NCBI GenBank assembly: GCA_964404205.1
Contig: CAYOJD010000072.1
Coordinates: 1-17,487 of the forward strand
Direction of reading: 5' to 3'
DNA: 17,487 nucleotides
Origin: CAZWBR01 sp964404205
GTDB taxonomy: Bacteria; Bacteroidota; Bacteroidia; Bacteroidales; Prolixibacteraceae
In this document: positions 1 through 5,812 of the stretch, piece after piece
How the letters are laid out: each line of letters opens with the position of its first letter
Numbering within the stretch: position 1 is the first letter of the stretch
The notes under the pieces: model-generated
Databases searched by the model: none
The model's input: only the letters and a program-made list of their open reading frames with translations
What the model was told of the DNA's origin: nothing
Program-made: the position numbers and the translations under genes

Positions 1-86
1 TATGAAATCGACCAAAATTAAAGAAAATAAAAGTATCAGCTACTTAAATTGAGAAATTTAGAATAATTATGAAAAAGATTTAAACC

Positions 87-809
87 TTATGCTTTATAAG
101 CGAGAAATGCCATTTGGGGAGGCATCTGAAAACCTTCGGAAGGGATACGCTCTTTCAATTCTGAAGCTCGCTCTTCGTACTCGGCCGCATGGGGAAACTG
201 CGTTGCAGAAGCAACCATTTCGTCGATCCTCCTGAAAAATTGCCACATTTTTTCCTTCGAGTTAAGAATAGGCATCTCGTTGTCCGACAGGATATTGGTA
301 TCGATTTCGATGTTGGCTTCACTAAAAAGGGCAGTCAGTTCGCCAAGGGTGTAAATGGGGCGATGATAAATGCCTTTGGCCGTATCGATATCCGAACGAA
401 GGGTATGATAGCGAAAATGGTTTTGTTGGGCAATATTCATTCCGTCGCGAAACATTTCGTTGACCAGCAACAACCCTCCGGGAGCCAGCGCCCGTACCAT
501 CGATATCAGCGCCTTGGCCGGAAACTCAAAATGGTGCAGCGAATTGGATACTGAAACCGTATCGAAATAGTTTTCTTCGAAAGGCAGTTTACGAATGCTG
601 CCCTGCACAAAATCGACTTTGTACCCGGCCAGTTTTTCTTTGGCAGCAGCCATGCTCTCTTTGCTGGTGTCTAACCCTGTAGCCGAGTCCCAACTGGAGA
701 ACGATTCGAGCAGCAGGTGCATAAAATCTCCTTCACCGGTAGCAATATCAAGCAGATGGCCGGCATGCAGCCTTTCTAAGTGTTTGCGAAGATCGGGGAG
801 GTGATACAT
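87..809 (-). CDS. class I SAM-dependent methyltransferase
   Basis: A 240-residue cytoplasmic protein with the Rossmann-type methyltransferase fold of the UbiE/Methyltransf_11 group. The SAM-binding motif I is LLDIATGEGDF (about residues 19-29), the acidic residue that binds the ribose is D47 in GLDTS, the motif II region NYFDTVSVSNSLHHF lies at about 80-94, and the motif III-like LAPGGLLLVNE at 108-118. The substrate cannot be read from the sequence: UbiE-like enzymes methylate quinones, but many relatives act on small molecules or other targets, and the C-terminal third carries no recognisable specificity motif. It lies 24 bases downstream of the coiled-coil membrane protein gene on the same strand, so the two are probably cotranscribed. 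An in-frame stop lies shortly upstream of the ATG, which fixes the start near 809. The family call is firm; the function is open. Confidence 0.88.
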   Translation of the reverse strand: MYHLPDLRKHLERLHAGHLLDIATGEGDFMHLLLESFSSWDSATGLDTSKESMAAAKEKLAGYKVDFVQGSIRKLPFEENYFDTVSVSNSLHHFEFPAKALISMVRALAPGGLLLVNEMFRDGMNIAQQNHFRYHTLRSDIDTAKGIYHRPIYTLGELTALFSEANIEIDTNILSDNEMPILNSKEKMWQFFRRIDEMVASATQFPHAAEYEERASELKERIPSEGFQMPPQMAFLAYKA

Positions 810-833
810 GGATGAAGCTTTAATTATAGTGTG

Positions 834-1727
834 TTATTTCACCTCAAATCGGGTGGTCCCGATGTTGTTTCCGTCGGCAAAAAGATCGATGGTATACACA
901 CCGGTCATGAGAGGGGCCTCACCGGTATTGTCCCAATAGATGCTTACCGGCAGTTCGTTGCCCTCATATTCCACCTCGCGCATGGTACTGTACGGAATCT
1001 TCAGATCCTCAAATCGGAAAACATCCTTTTCTGATTTCATCAGTAATATTTGGTCGGGACGTTGAATGCGGACATAGATATTTTTAGCGCCACGTTTGGC
1101 GGTAAGGTTTTTACTGAGTGTAAAATCGATCTTGATCTTTTCGATTTTGGCCGCCCTGTTTTGCTCGTTTCCTTTTTTGTTGATACCGGTGGCATGCATG
1201 CCAACGGCTTCGAGTTGCGCTGCCAAGGTAACCGTCTGTTCGAGTTTTTTCTTTTCCTGCTGAAGCTGCTCGTTTACATCGCGGGCTTCGGCATATTGTT
1301 GCTTCACATCGCGGTTTTCGGCCATCAATCGTTGGTTCTTTTGGTTCAGACTGTCAATCTGGACCACATAATCGCGCATGATTTTACGCAACGTGGTCAT
1401 CTCGTCGCGATATTTCGAAATCTGTTGGTAGCTGGCGCTTTTCACCTGCTCTACTTCCGAAAGAAGATCTTTAACTTTGATTTGTGCCAGTTCGATATTC
1501 TGGTTCAGCGCGTCGTTCTCAGTTTTCAATGAGTCGTAACCGTTAACCATCTGGGTCAGTTCGGCGGCAATCGAATCTTTCTCCATATTCAACTCCAGCT
1601 CAACGGAGTGATGTTTTCCGCGCTGGACAAAAAACATTACGGTTACCGCCAGCAACAGAACAGCCAGCACTATAACTATCAGGTTATTTCTTTTATCTTT
1701 TGTCGATACCGAATCCTGAATTCCCAT
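834..1727 (-). CDS. membrane-anchored coiled-coil protein of unknown function
   Basis: A 297-residue protein I cannot assign to a named family. A short polar N-terminus is followed by one hydrophobic segment at about residues 14-34, bordered by charged residues, which reads as a signal anchor rather than a cleaved signal. Residues about 42-165 are rich in E, K, Q and L with heptad character and should form a long coiled coil. The C-terminal part (about 195-297) is not helical in character; it has alternating beta-type stretches such as IKIDFTLSKNL, NIYVRIQRP and GVYTIDLFADG, which suggests a small beta-sandwich domain, most likely on the periplasmic side. Architectures like this are often mislabelled as SMC or chromosome-segregation proteins because of the coiled coil, and nothing here supports that role. 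It is the first gene of a probable two-gene unit with the methyltransferase and is divergent from pdxH. Confidence 0.85.
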   Translation of the reverse strand: MGIQDSVSTKDKRNNLIVIVLAVLLLAVTVMFFVQRGKHHSVELELNMEKDSIAAELTQMVNGYDSLKTENDALNQNIELAQIKVKDLLSEVEQVKSASYQQISKYRDEMTTLRKIMRDYVVQIDSLNQKNQRLMAENRDVKQQYAEARDVNEQLQQEKKKLEQTVTLAAQLEAVGMHATGINKKGNEQNRAAKIEKIKIDFTLSKNLTAKRGAKNIYVRIQRPDQILLMKSEKDVFRFEDLKIPYSTMREVEYEGNELPVSIYWDNTGEAPLMTGVYTIDLFADGNNIGTTRFEVK

Positions 1728-1766
1728 GGTTGACCTCTCTTTTCTTTAATAATCGATTGACATCGG

Positions 1767-1774
1767 CAAAATTA
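1767..1774 (-). promoter_or_regulatory. candidate -7 promoter box for the coiled-coil gene
   Basis: Read on the minus strand this is TAATTTTG, an exact match to the Bacteroidetes -7 element TAnnTTTG, about 40 bases upstream of the ATG at 1727. No TTTG-like -33 box lies at the usual distance (the bases there read GTGG), so the assignment rests on the -7 box and its location only. Confidence 0.35.
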
Positions 1775-1872
1775 CTATTTTTTATCCTTTCTGCCACCAC
1801 TACAGCCTTATCAAGTCTAAAATCGCGTTGTATTGGAGGCTATACGAAACATCGGAGGGGGTTGATGCGTTA

Positions 1873-2523
1873 ATGACAAAAAACAGAAAGATGAAACTGC
1901 ACAATATACGAACTGATTATCAACAACATGAATTAACCGACTGTCCGGCCGACGATCCGCTCAGGTTATTCGACAGCTGGTTGTCTGAGGCTATCCGCCA
2001 GCAGGTGAGCGAACCGACTGCCATGACACTGGCTACCGCTACCTCCGATGGTAAACCTTCGGCCCGTATCGTGCTGCTGAAAGCTTATTCAGCTACAGGG
2101 TTTCAGTTTTTCACCAATTACAATAGCCGAAAAGGGAGAGAGTTGGCCGAAAACAATCAGGCTGCTTTGCTTTTTTTCTGGCCTGAACTCGAACGTCAGG
2201 TAAGAGTTGAAGGGAGAGTGACCAAAGCCCCGGCAGCCGATTCAGATTTCTATTTCGAAAGCCGGCCTTACGAAAGTCGTATCAGTGCTGTAGTTTCGCC
2301 TCAAAGCCAGCCGGTGGAAAGCAGAGCAGCTTTGGAACAACGCTGGGAAACTGGAAAAGAAGTGATAGCACATGCACCTTTGCACCGGCCTGATTACTGG
2401 GGCGGATATTCGCTGCAACCTCAACTTTTCGAATTTTGGCAGGGACGCCCCAATAGGCTACACGACAGGATTGTCTTTCGTTTTGAAAACGAAAAATGGA
2501 CAATCAGCCGACTTGCACCTTGA
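1873..2523 (+). CDS. pdxH: pyridoxamine 5'-phosphate oxidase
   Basis: PdxH is an FMN-dependent dimeric enzyme that oxidises pyridoxine/pyridoxamine 5'-phosphate to pyridoxal 5'-phosphate, the last step of the DXP-dependent vitamin B6 pathway and of salvage. The protein is 216 residues from this start, close to the family norm of about 210-220. Diagnostic stretches are DPLRLFDSWL near the N-terminus, PSARIVLLKAY and FFTNYNSRKGREL (FMN/phosphate binding), ALLFFWPELERQVRVEG, SRISAVVSPQSQ, and the C-terminal signature FEFWQGRPNRLHDRIVF ending in the typical WTISRLAP. Two ATG starts are credible, 1873 and 1891; I prefer 1873 because a purine-rich GGAGGGGG lies 11 bases upstream, although 1891 (MKLHNIRTDY) aligns well with shorter family members. 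An in-frame TTG at 1828 gives an atypical N-terminus and is unlikely. The gene ends 7 bases from the convergent RNA helicase gene. Confidence 0.95.
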   Translation: MTKNRKMKLHNIRTDYQQHELTDCPADDPLRLFDSWLSEAIRQQVSEPTAMTLATATSDGKPSARIVLLKAYSATGFQFFTNYNSRKGRELAENNQAALLFFWPELERQVRVEGRVTKAPAADSDFYFESRPYESRISAVVSPQSQPVESRAALEQRWETGKEVIAHAPLHRPDYWGGYSLQPQLFEFWQGRPNRLHDRIVFRFENEKWTISRLAP

Positions 2524-2530
2524 TAATTCC

Positions 2531-3862
2531 TTATTTCCGTTTTCCCCCTTTTTTGGCTTCGGGACGTAAATGCTTGCTTTTGGAGTTAAAGCTGAAGGGA
2601 TTTTTTCTGAACTGGCGTTTCTTTTCATGAAAAGCCCCTTTGAATTCCGGATCGGCCAGTTTGCGCTGACGGTCTATTTCGCGGGCTATCTCCTGCAACT
2701 CGTCGCGGGTCGACTGTACAATCTCCACTTCGTCCGGAAGCTCAAGTTCCTCAATCTTCATCCGGATCAGTTTTTCAATATTGTTCAGGTGAAAATCTTC
2801 GTCAGGGGCCAGCAACGAGATGGCTACACCGTGCATATTGGCCCTTGCGGTACGTCCGATACGATGGACATAGTCTTCGTAACGAGGAGGAAGATCGAAG
2901 TTAAAAACATGGGTCACTTTACTGACATCAATTCCGCGGGCCGATACATCGGTCGATATCAGGATGCGCACCTTGCCTTCCTTAAAATCGTTGATGGCAT
3001 TGATACGGGTACTTTGTGCCTTGTTCGAGTGCAGAATACGCACTTCGCCTTCTGCTTTCCGGTGGATGATTTTATAGACTGCCTCGGCATTCTCCTTTGT
3101 TTTACAAAAGATAATCACCCGATTATAGGTCTCAGTATCTGTTAATAAATAATTAATCAGATTGAGCTTGGTGCGAAAGTTGGGCACCCTGTAGAGGAAT
3201 TGTTCCACTTTCTCGGCAGTTGTGGCCGACGGGGCCACCTCAACCCTTACCGGAAAGGTGAGGAATTCGTGACTCATCTCTTCAATTTTTTCGGAAAAAG
3301 TGGCCGAAAAGAGCAGGTTTTGCCGTTTGTGCGGAATCACTTCGAACAGTTTCAGCAACTGGGGCATAAAACCCATATCGAGCATACGGTCGGCCTCATC
3401 GATTACTAAGGTGCGGACTTTTTTCAGTTTAACCGCACCGGCTTTGTACAAATCCCACAAACGTCCGGGGGTAGCCACCAGAATATCGATTCCTGGCTCA
3501 ACCAATGCAGCATGTTTGGTCCAGCCAATACCGCCATATACGGCAGCATGGCGCAGGTTCGAGAATTGGGTCAGTTCTTCAATATCTTCGCCAACCTGAA
3601 TAGATAGCTCACGGGTGGGGACTAAAATCACGGCACGGGGATCTTCGCCTTCAGCCTTCACCAGTTTCATTAGCAGCGGAATCAGATAGGCAGCCGTTTT
3701 CCCGGTGCCGGTCTGGGCAATTCCCAAAACATCCTGTCCCGATTTGACAACCGGAATGGCCATCTCCTGAATAGGGGTAGGTTCGGTAAAACCGATTTCG
3801 TCCAACGCTTTCAGAATGGATTTCCCGATTCCGAATGTTTCAAATTTTGAGATCTCTTCCAT
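2531..3862 (-). CDS. DEAD-box ATP-dependent RNA helicase (RhlE-like)
   Basis: A 443-residue cytoplasmic RNA helicase using ATP to unwind short RNA duplexes, with expected roles in ribosome assembly, RNA decay or cold adaptation. All superfamily 2 motifs are intact: a Q-motif region (FGIGKSILKAL...TPIQ, 10-32), motif I AQTGTGKT (49-56), Ia PTREL (82-86), Ib TPGR (131-134), II DEAD (155-158), III SAT (186-188), IV VIIFCKT (249-255), V STDVSARGID (303-312) and VI HRIGRTAR (333-340). A basic tail rich in K/R follows (about 405-443), as in RhlE-type proteins that use it to hold RNA. The start is set at 3862 (MEEISKFETF): an in-frame start at 3925 would lie upstream of an exact -7 promoter box (3879-3886) and adds a stretch unlike the family. 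The gene converges on pdxH with only 7 bases between the stop codons. Confidence 0.95.
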   Translation of the reverse strand: MEEISKFETFGIGKSILKALDEIGFTEPTPIQEMAIPVVKSGQDVLGIAQTGTGKTAAYLIPLLMKLVKAEGEDPRAVILVPTRELSIQVGEDIEELTQFSNLRHAAVYGGIGWTKHAALVEPGIDILVATPGRLWDLYKAGAVKLKKVRTLVIDEADRMLDMGFMPQLLKLFEVIPHKRQNLLFSATFSEKIEEMSHEFLTFPVRVEVAPSATTAEKVEQFLYRVPNFRTKLNLINYLLTDTETYNRVIIFCKTKENAEAVYKIIHRKAEGEVRILHSNKAQSTRINAINDFKEGKVRILISTDVSARGIDVSKVTHVFNFDLPPRYEDYVHRIGRTARANMHGVAISLLAPDEDFHLNNIEKLIRMKIEELELPDEVEIVQSTRDELQEIAREIDRQRKLADPEFKGAFHEKKRQFRKNPFSFNSKSKHLRPEAKKGGKRK

Positions 3863-3878
3863 CCGATTGAATTTGGGG

Positions 3879-3910
3879 CAAAGGTAGTGAAACTTTGCGT
3901 TCTTTTCAGA
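3879..3910 (-). promoter_or_regulatory. candidate promoter for the DEAD-box helicase gene
   Basis: On the minus strand an exact -7 box TACCTTTG occupies 3879-3886, with a partial -33 box TCTG at 3907-3910 and a 20-base spacer. The -7 box ends 16 bases before the ATG at 3862, so the predicted 5' leader is only about ten bases. The promoter lies inside the in-frame extension of the ORF and therefore supports the shorter protein start. Confidence 0.5.
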
Positions 3911-3949
3911 AAAGCAGAGAAACAATCAGTAGAACAGATAATTATACCA

Positions 3950-5059
3950 TTATTTCAACCGGAAGACTTTTCCCGGTAATCCTTTGACCAGACCTTCAAA
4001 TTCCAGTTCGAGCAGCAATGGCGACACTTTGCTCATCGCCAGCCCTGTTTTAATGCAAATGATATCGATAGCCAATTCGCCCTCATCCCGCAACAGATCG
4101 ACCACTTGCTGTTGCTCGGGGCTTAGATCAACAAATAAACGGGGTTGTACGGCATCGGGTTGTGATTTCCCTTTTTCCCAGTTCATGGCATACTCCAAAT
4201 CTTCTACACTTTCAATCAGCGCGGCACGATTCGATTTAATCAGGAAATTTGCCCCTTCAGAGTAGGGGTCGCCCACCTTCCCGGGAAAAGCAAACACATC
4301 GCGGTTGTACGAGTTGGCCAGTTCGGCTGTTACCAATGCCCCGCCCTTTTGTGCCGACTCAACCACAATCGTTGCATCGGCCATTCCGGCAATGATACGG
4401 TTCCGACGGATAAAATTCTTTCGGTCGATCGTTGAGTGGCTCAGAAAGTCGGTGACCAATGCCCCTTTTTGTTCAACCATCTCGTTGGCGGTTGCCGTAT
4501 GCAGTCCGGGATAGACGGTTTCCAGCCCGTGTGCCATCACGCCTATCGTTGGCAACCCGTATTTTAGCGCAGCCCGATGGGCATGGATATCAATCCCATA
4601 GGCTAACCCACTGACGATTGTTAAACGATAACCGCGTTCAGCCAGTGAAGCAACAAACTGCCCAACCAGCTGTTTGCCATAATCGGTCGCATGGCGGGTC
4701 CCGACGATGCTCAAAACTTTGGGAAAGTTCATTTCGGCTTCCCCTTTTACAAAAAGTACAATCGGGGCATCGGGGCAAGCCCTTAAGCGTTCAGGATAAT
4801 CGGTATCGAGATAAAAGCGGGCGGAAATATGGTTTCTCAGCAGAAACTCCATCTCTTTCTCAGCCCTTGGCCTGACATTCGTACTGACGATATTGTGAGC
4901 AAGCACGGTTCCAATGCCTGGAATTTGCCTCAACATCTTTTCCTTTTCCTTAAAAACCTGTTCTGCACTTCCGCAATAGGCAATCAGCGCCTTGGCATTG
5001 ATACAACCAATACCCGGAATCAATGAAATGGCTATTTTACTGAGCATATCGTCGGTCAT
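3950..5059 (-). CDS. dprA: DNA processing protein DprA (DNA-protecting protein)
   Basis: DprA binds incoming single-stranded DNA and loads RecA during natural transformation; it is widespread even where competence is unproven. The 369-residue protein has the complete architecture: an N-terminal helix-hairpin-helix region with two PGIG turns (residues 15-18 and 47-50), the central Rossmann-like DprA domain with SIVGTRHATDYG (117-128), SGLAYGID (150-157), FIRRNRIIAGM (216-226), GGALVTAELA (239-248) and FPGKVGDPYSEGANFLI, and a C-terminal winged-helix domain (about 310-369), the DML1-like part. Length is normal for Bacteroidetes DprA. The start could be 5059 or the ATG four codons downstream (5047). 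The region upstream holds a TGACCGAC direct repeat. The gene follows the terminator of the RRM gene, so it is expected to have its own promoter, but I see no exact -7 box. Rok-type competence genes are not present nearby. Confidence 0.95.
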   Translation of the reverse strand: MTDDMLSKIAISLIPGIGCINAKALIAYCGSAEQVFKEKEKMLRQIPGIGTVLAHNIVSTNVRPRAEKEMEFLLRNHISARFYLDTDYPERLRACPDAPIVLFVKGEAEMNFPKVLSIVGTRHATDYGKQLVGQFVASLAERGYRLTIVSGLAYGIDIHAHRAALKYGLPTIGVMAHGLETVYPGLHTATANEMVEQKGALVTDFLSHSTIDRKNFIRRNRIIAGMADATIVVESAQKGGALVTAELANSYNRDVFAFPGKVGDPYSEGANFLIKSNRAALIESVEDLEYAMNWEKGKSQPDAVQPRLFVDLSPEQQQVVDLLRDEGELAIDIICIKTGLAMSKVSPLLLELEFEGLVKGLPGKVFRLK

Positions 5060-5072
5060 GGTCCGTCGGTCA
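5051..5072 (-). repeat. 8-bp direct repeat over the dprA start
   Basis: TGACCGAC occurs twice on the minus strand, at 5065-5072 and 5051-5058, with starts 14 bases apart; the second copy covers the TG of the ATG and the next two codons. It may be a small duplication that created a second start context, or coincidence. It could also be a binding site, but nothing else supports that. Confidence 0.3.
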
Positions 5073-5104
5073 AAAACAATCAGAAAATGAAGAAATGGGG
5101 AATG

Positions 5105-5134
5105 GAGCTAAAAAAAGCGGGAGACCCGCTTTTT
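5105..5134 (-). terminator. intrinsic terminator of the RRM gene
   Basis: A perfect 10-bp stem AAAAAGCGGG / CCCGCTTTTT (5112-5121 and 5125-5134) encloses a three-base loop. Read on the minus strand it is followed by an uninterrupted run of seven Ts, the form of a Rho-independent terminator. It starts one base after the stop codon of the RRM gene (stop at 5136-5138) and separates that gene from dprA. Confidence 0.88.
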
Positions 5135-5135
5135 A

Positions 5136-5555
5136 TCAATACCTTCTGTCGTCAGGACGACTTCTGAAGCTTCGTCGTTGTTCATTGTCACCACGATTGA
5201 AATCACGATGCTGACCGGAACCGCCGCCGCGGTAATCCCGGTTGCCTCCGCCATGCGATGAATAACCCTGACGGGGATTTCTGTCGTACGAACGGTGTTG
5301 TTGTGGCCTGGGCTCGCGGGGTTGCGACTCTTTAACGGCAATTGTACTGCCCATAAATTCTGATTCGTTCAGTTGGCTGATGGCTTCAGTTGCCTGAATG
5401 GCATCAGTCATCTCAACAAATCCATAGCGTTTGGAATGACCTGTTTCTTTGTCAAAAATGACTTTTACAGAAGAAACTTCACCATAATGTGAAAAGAGAG
5501 TTTGAAGATCCTCGCTGGTGGTTTCGGGGCTTAACTTCGCTACAAAAATGTTCAT
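5136..5555 (-). CDS. single-RRM RNA-binding protein with RG-rich tail
   Basis: A 139-residue protein of the Bacteroidetes RRM family (the group that includes the Bacteroides Rbp proteins). Residues 1-78 form one RNA-recognition motif: RNP2 is IFVAKL (3-8) and RNP1 is KRYGFVEM (42-49), which retains the two RNA-stacking aromatics Y44 and F46 though the usual glycine at position 2 of RNP1 is R43. Residues about 79-139 are low-complexity, rich in R, G, N, S and Q with RGG-like pieces (YRGGGSG, HRDFNRGD), typical of a disordered RNA-contacting tail. Members bind single-stranded RNA and are thought to serve as post-transcriptional regulators in bacteria that lack Hfq or CsrA. I place the start at 5555 (MNIFVAKL), the usual family N-terminus, rather than the ATG two codons upstream at 5561. 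The gene is monocistronic by its promoter and terminator. It lies near an RNA helicase gene on the same strand. Confidence 0.93.
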   Translation of the reverse strand: MNIFVAKLSPETTSEDLQTLFSHYGEVSSVKVIFDKETGHSKRYGFVEMTDAIQATEAISQLNESEFMGSTIAVKESQPREPRPQQHRSYDRNPRQGYSSHGGGNRDYRGGGSGQHRDFNRGDNEQRRSFRSRPDDRRY

Positions 5556-5659
5556 GATCAAAAAAATTATAAAATTGAAAAAAAGAATACCCCGGATAAT
5601 CGGTACTTATCAAGGAATCCTGTATATAAACAACTATCAGCAGCACTTTCGAAGGCGCC

Positions 5660-5676
5660 GCACTCAAATTTAGTGC
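5660..5676. repeat. inverted repeat across the RRM gene -7 box
   Basis: GCACT and AGTGC form a perfect 5-bp inverted repeat around the seven bases CAAATTT, which are nearly the whole -7 box of the minus-strand promoter. A further GCACT lies at 5643-5647. A dimeric regulator bound here would block the promoter, but with arms this short chance is a real alternative. Confidence 0.35.
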
Positions 5677-5695
5677 AAAAAAACAGATTAACAAC
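5665..5695 (-). promoter_or_regulatory. promoter of the RRM gene with overlapping palindrome
   Basis: On the minus strand GTTG (5692-5695) is followed after exactly 19 bases by TAAATTTG (5665-5672), a good match to the Bacteroidetes consensus with one mismatch in the -33 box. Transcription would begin near 5658-5660, giving a leader of about 100 bases. The -7 box is bracketed by the inverted repeat GCACT (5660-5664) and AGTGC (5672-5676), a plausible operator. Confidence 0.58.
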
Positions 5696-5798
5696 ACTTT
5701 ATAGCATCTTTTTTTTCATCTCCGCATTTCAATCAACCGGCAGGGGCCATTTTACCGTTGCGGCCACGAATCTTTCCCAAACCAAACGACAAATTAAT

Positions 5799-5806
5799 TA
5801 CATTTG
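5799..5806 (+). promoter_or_regulatory. candidate -7 promoter box of dnaG
   Basis: TACATTTG is an exact TAnnTTTG match that ends six bases before the dnaG ATG at 5813. Only a weak -33 candidate (TTTC at 5773-5776, 22-base spacer) is present. If used, the transcript would be almost leaderless. The box also overlaps the in-frame TTG at 5804, which argues against that codon as the start. Confidence 0.42.
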
Positions 5807-5812
5807 TTCACC

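Larger units (their letters stand above)
5562..5812. other. divergent control region between the RRM gene and dnaG
   Basis: This is the longest stretch without a gene. Toward the RRM gene it holds that gene's promoter (5665-5695) and about 100 bases of probable leader that becomes very AT-rich next to the start codon. Toward dnaG it holds the -7 box at 5799-5806. Short palindromes GGCGCC and TTCGAA lie early in the leader, but I find no convincing long hairpin, riboswitch or small ORF. Confidence 0.6.

Noticed and set aside
45..60. TAAATT-GAGA-AATTTA hairpin downstream of the methyltransferase gene
   Set aside because: The stem is only six A/T pairs with no T tract after it on the minus strand, too weak to call a terminator.
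1050..1532. A 160-codon plus-strand open frame opposite the coiled-coil gene
   Set aside because: Its hydrophobic F/L-rich translation is the expected mirror of E/K/Q-rich heptad codons on the other strand.
1757..1783. Possible plus-strand promoter for pdxH (TTGA and TATTTTTT)
   Set aside because: The -7 box is inexact and the spacer is too short for the Bacteroidetes promoter.
3863..3925. N-terminal extension of the RNA helicase from an in-frame ATG at 3925
   Set aside because: It lies across an exact -7 promoter box and the extra residues are unlike family N-termini.
3950..5059. dprA considered as part of a competence or defence island
   Set aside because: No comEA/comEC, comM, restriction or nuclease genes are beside it; dprA alone is a normal housekeeping gene in this phylum.
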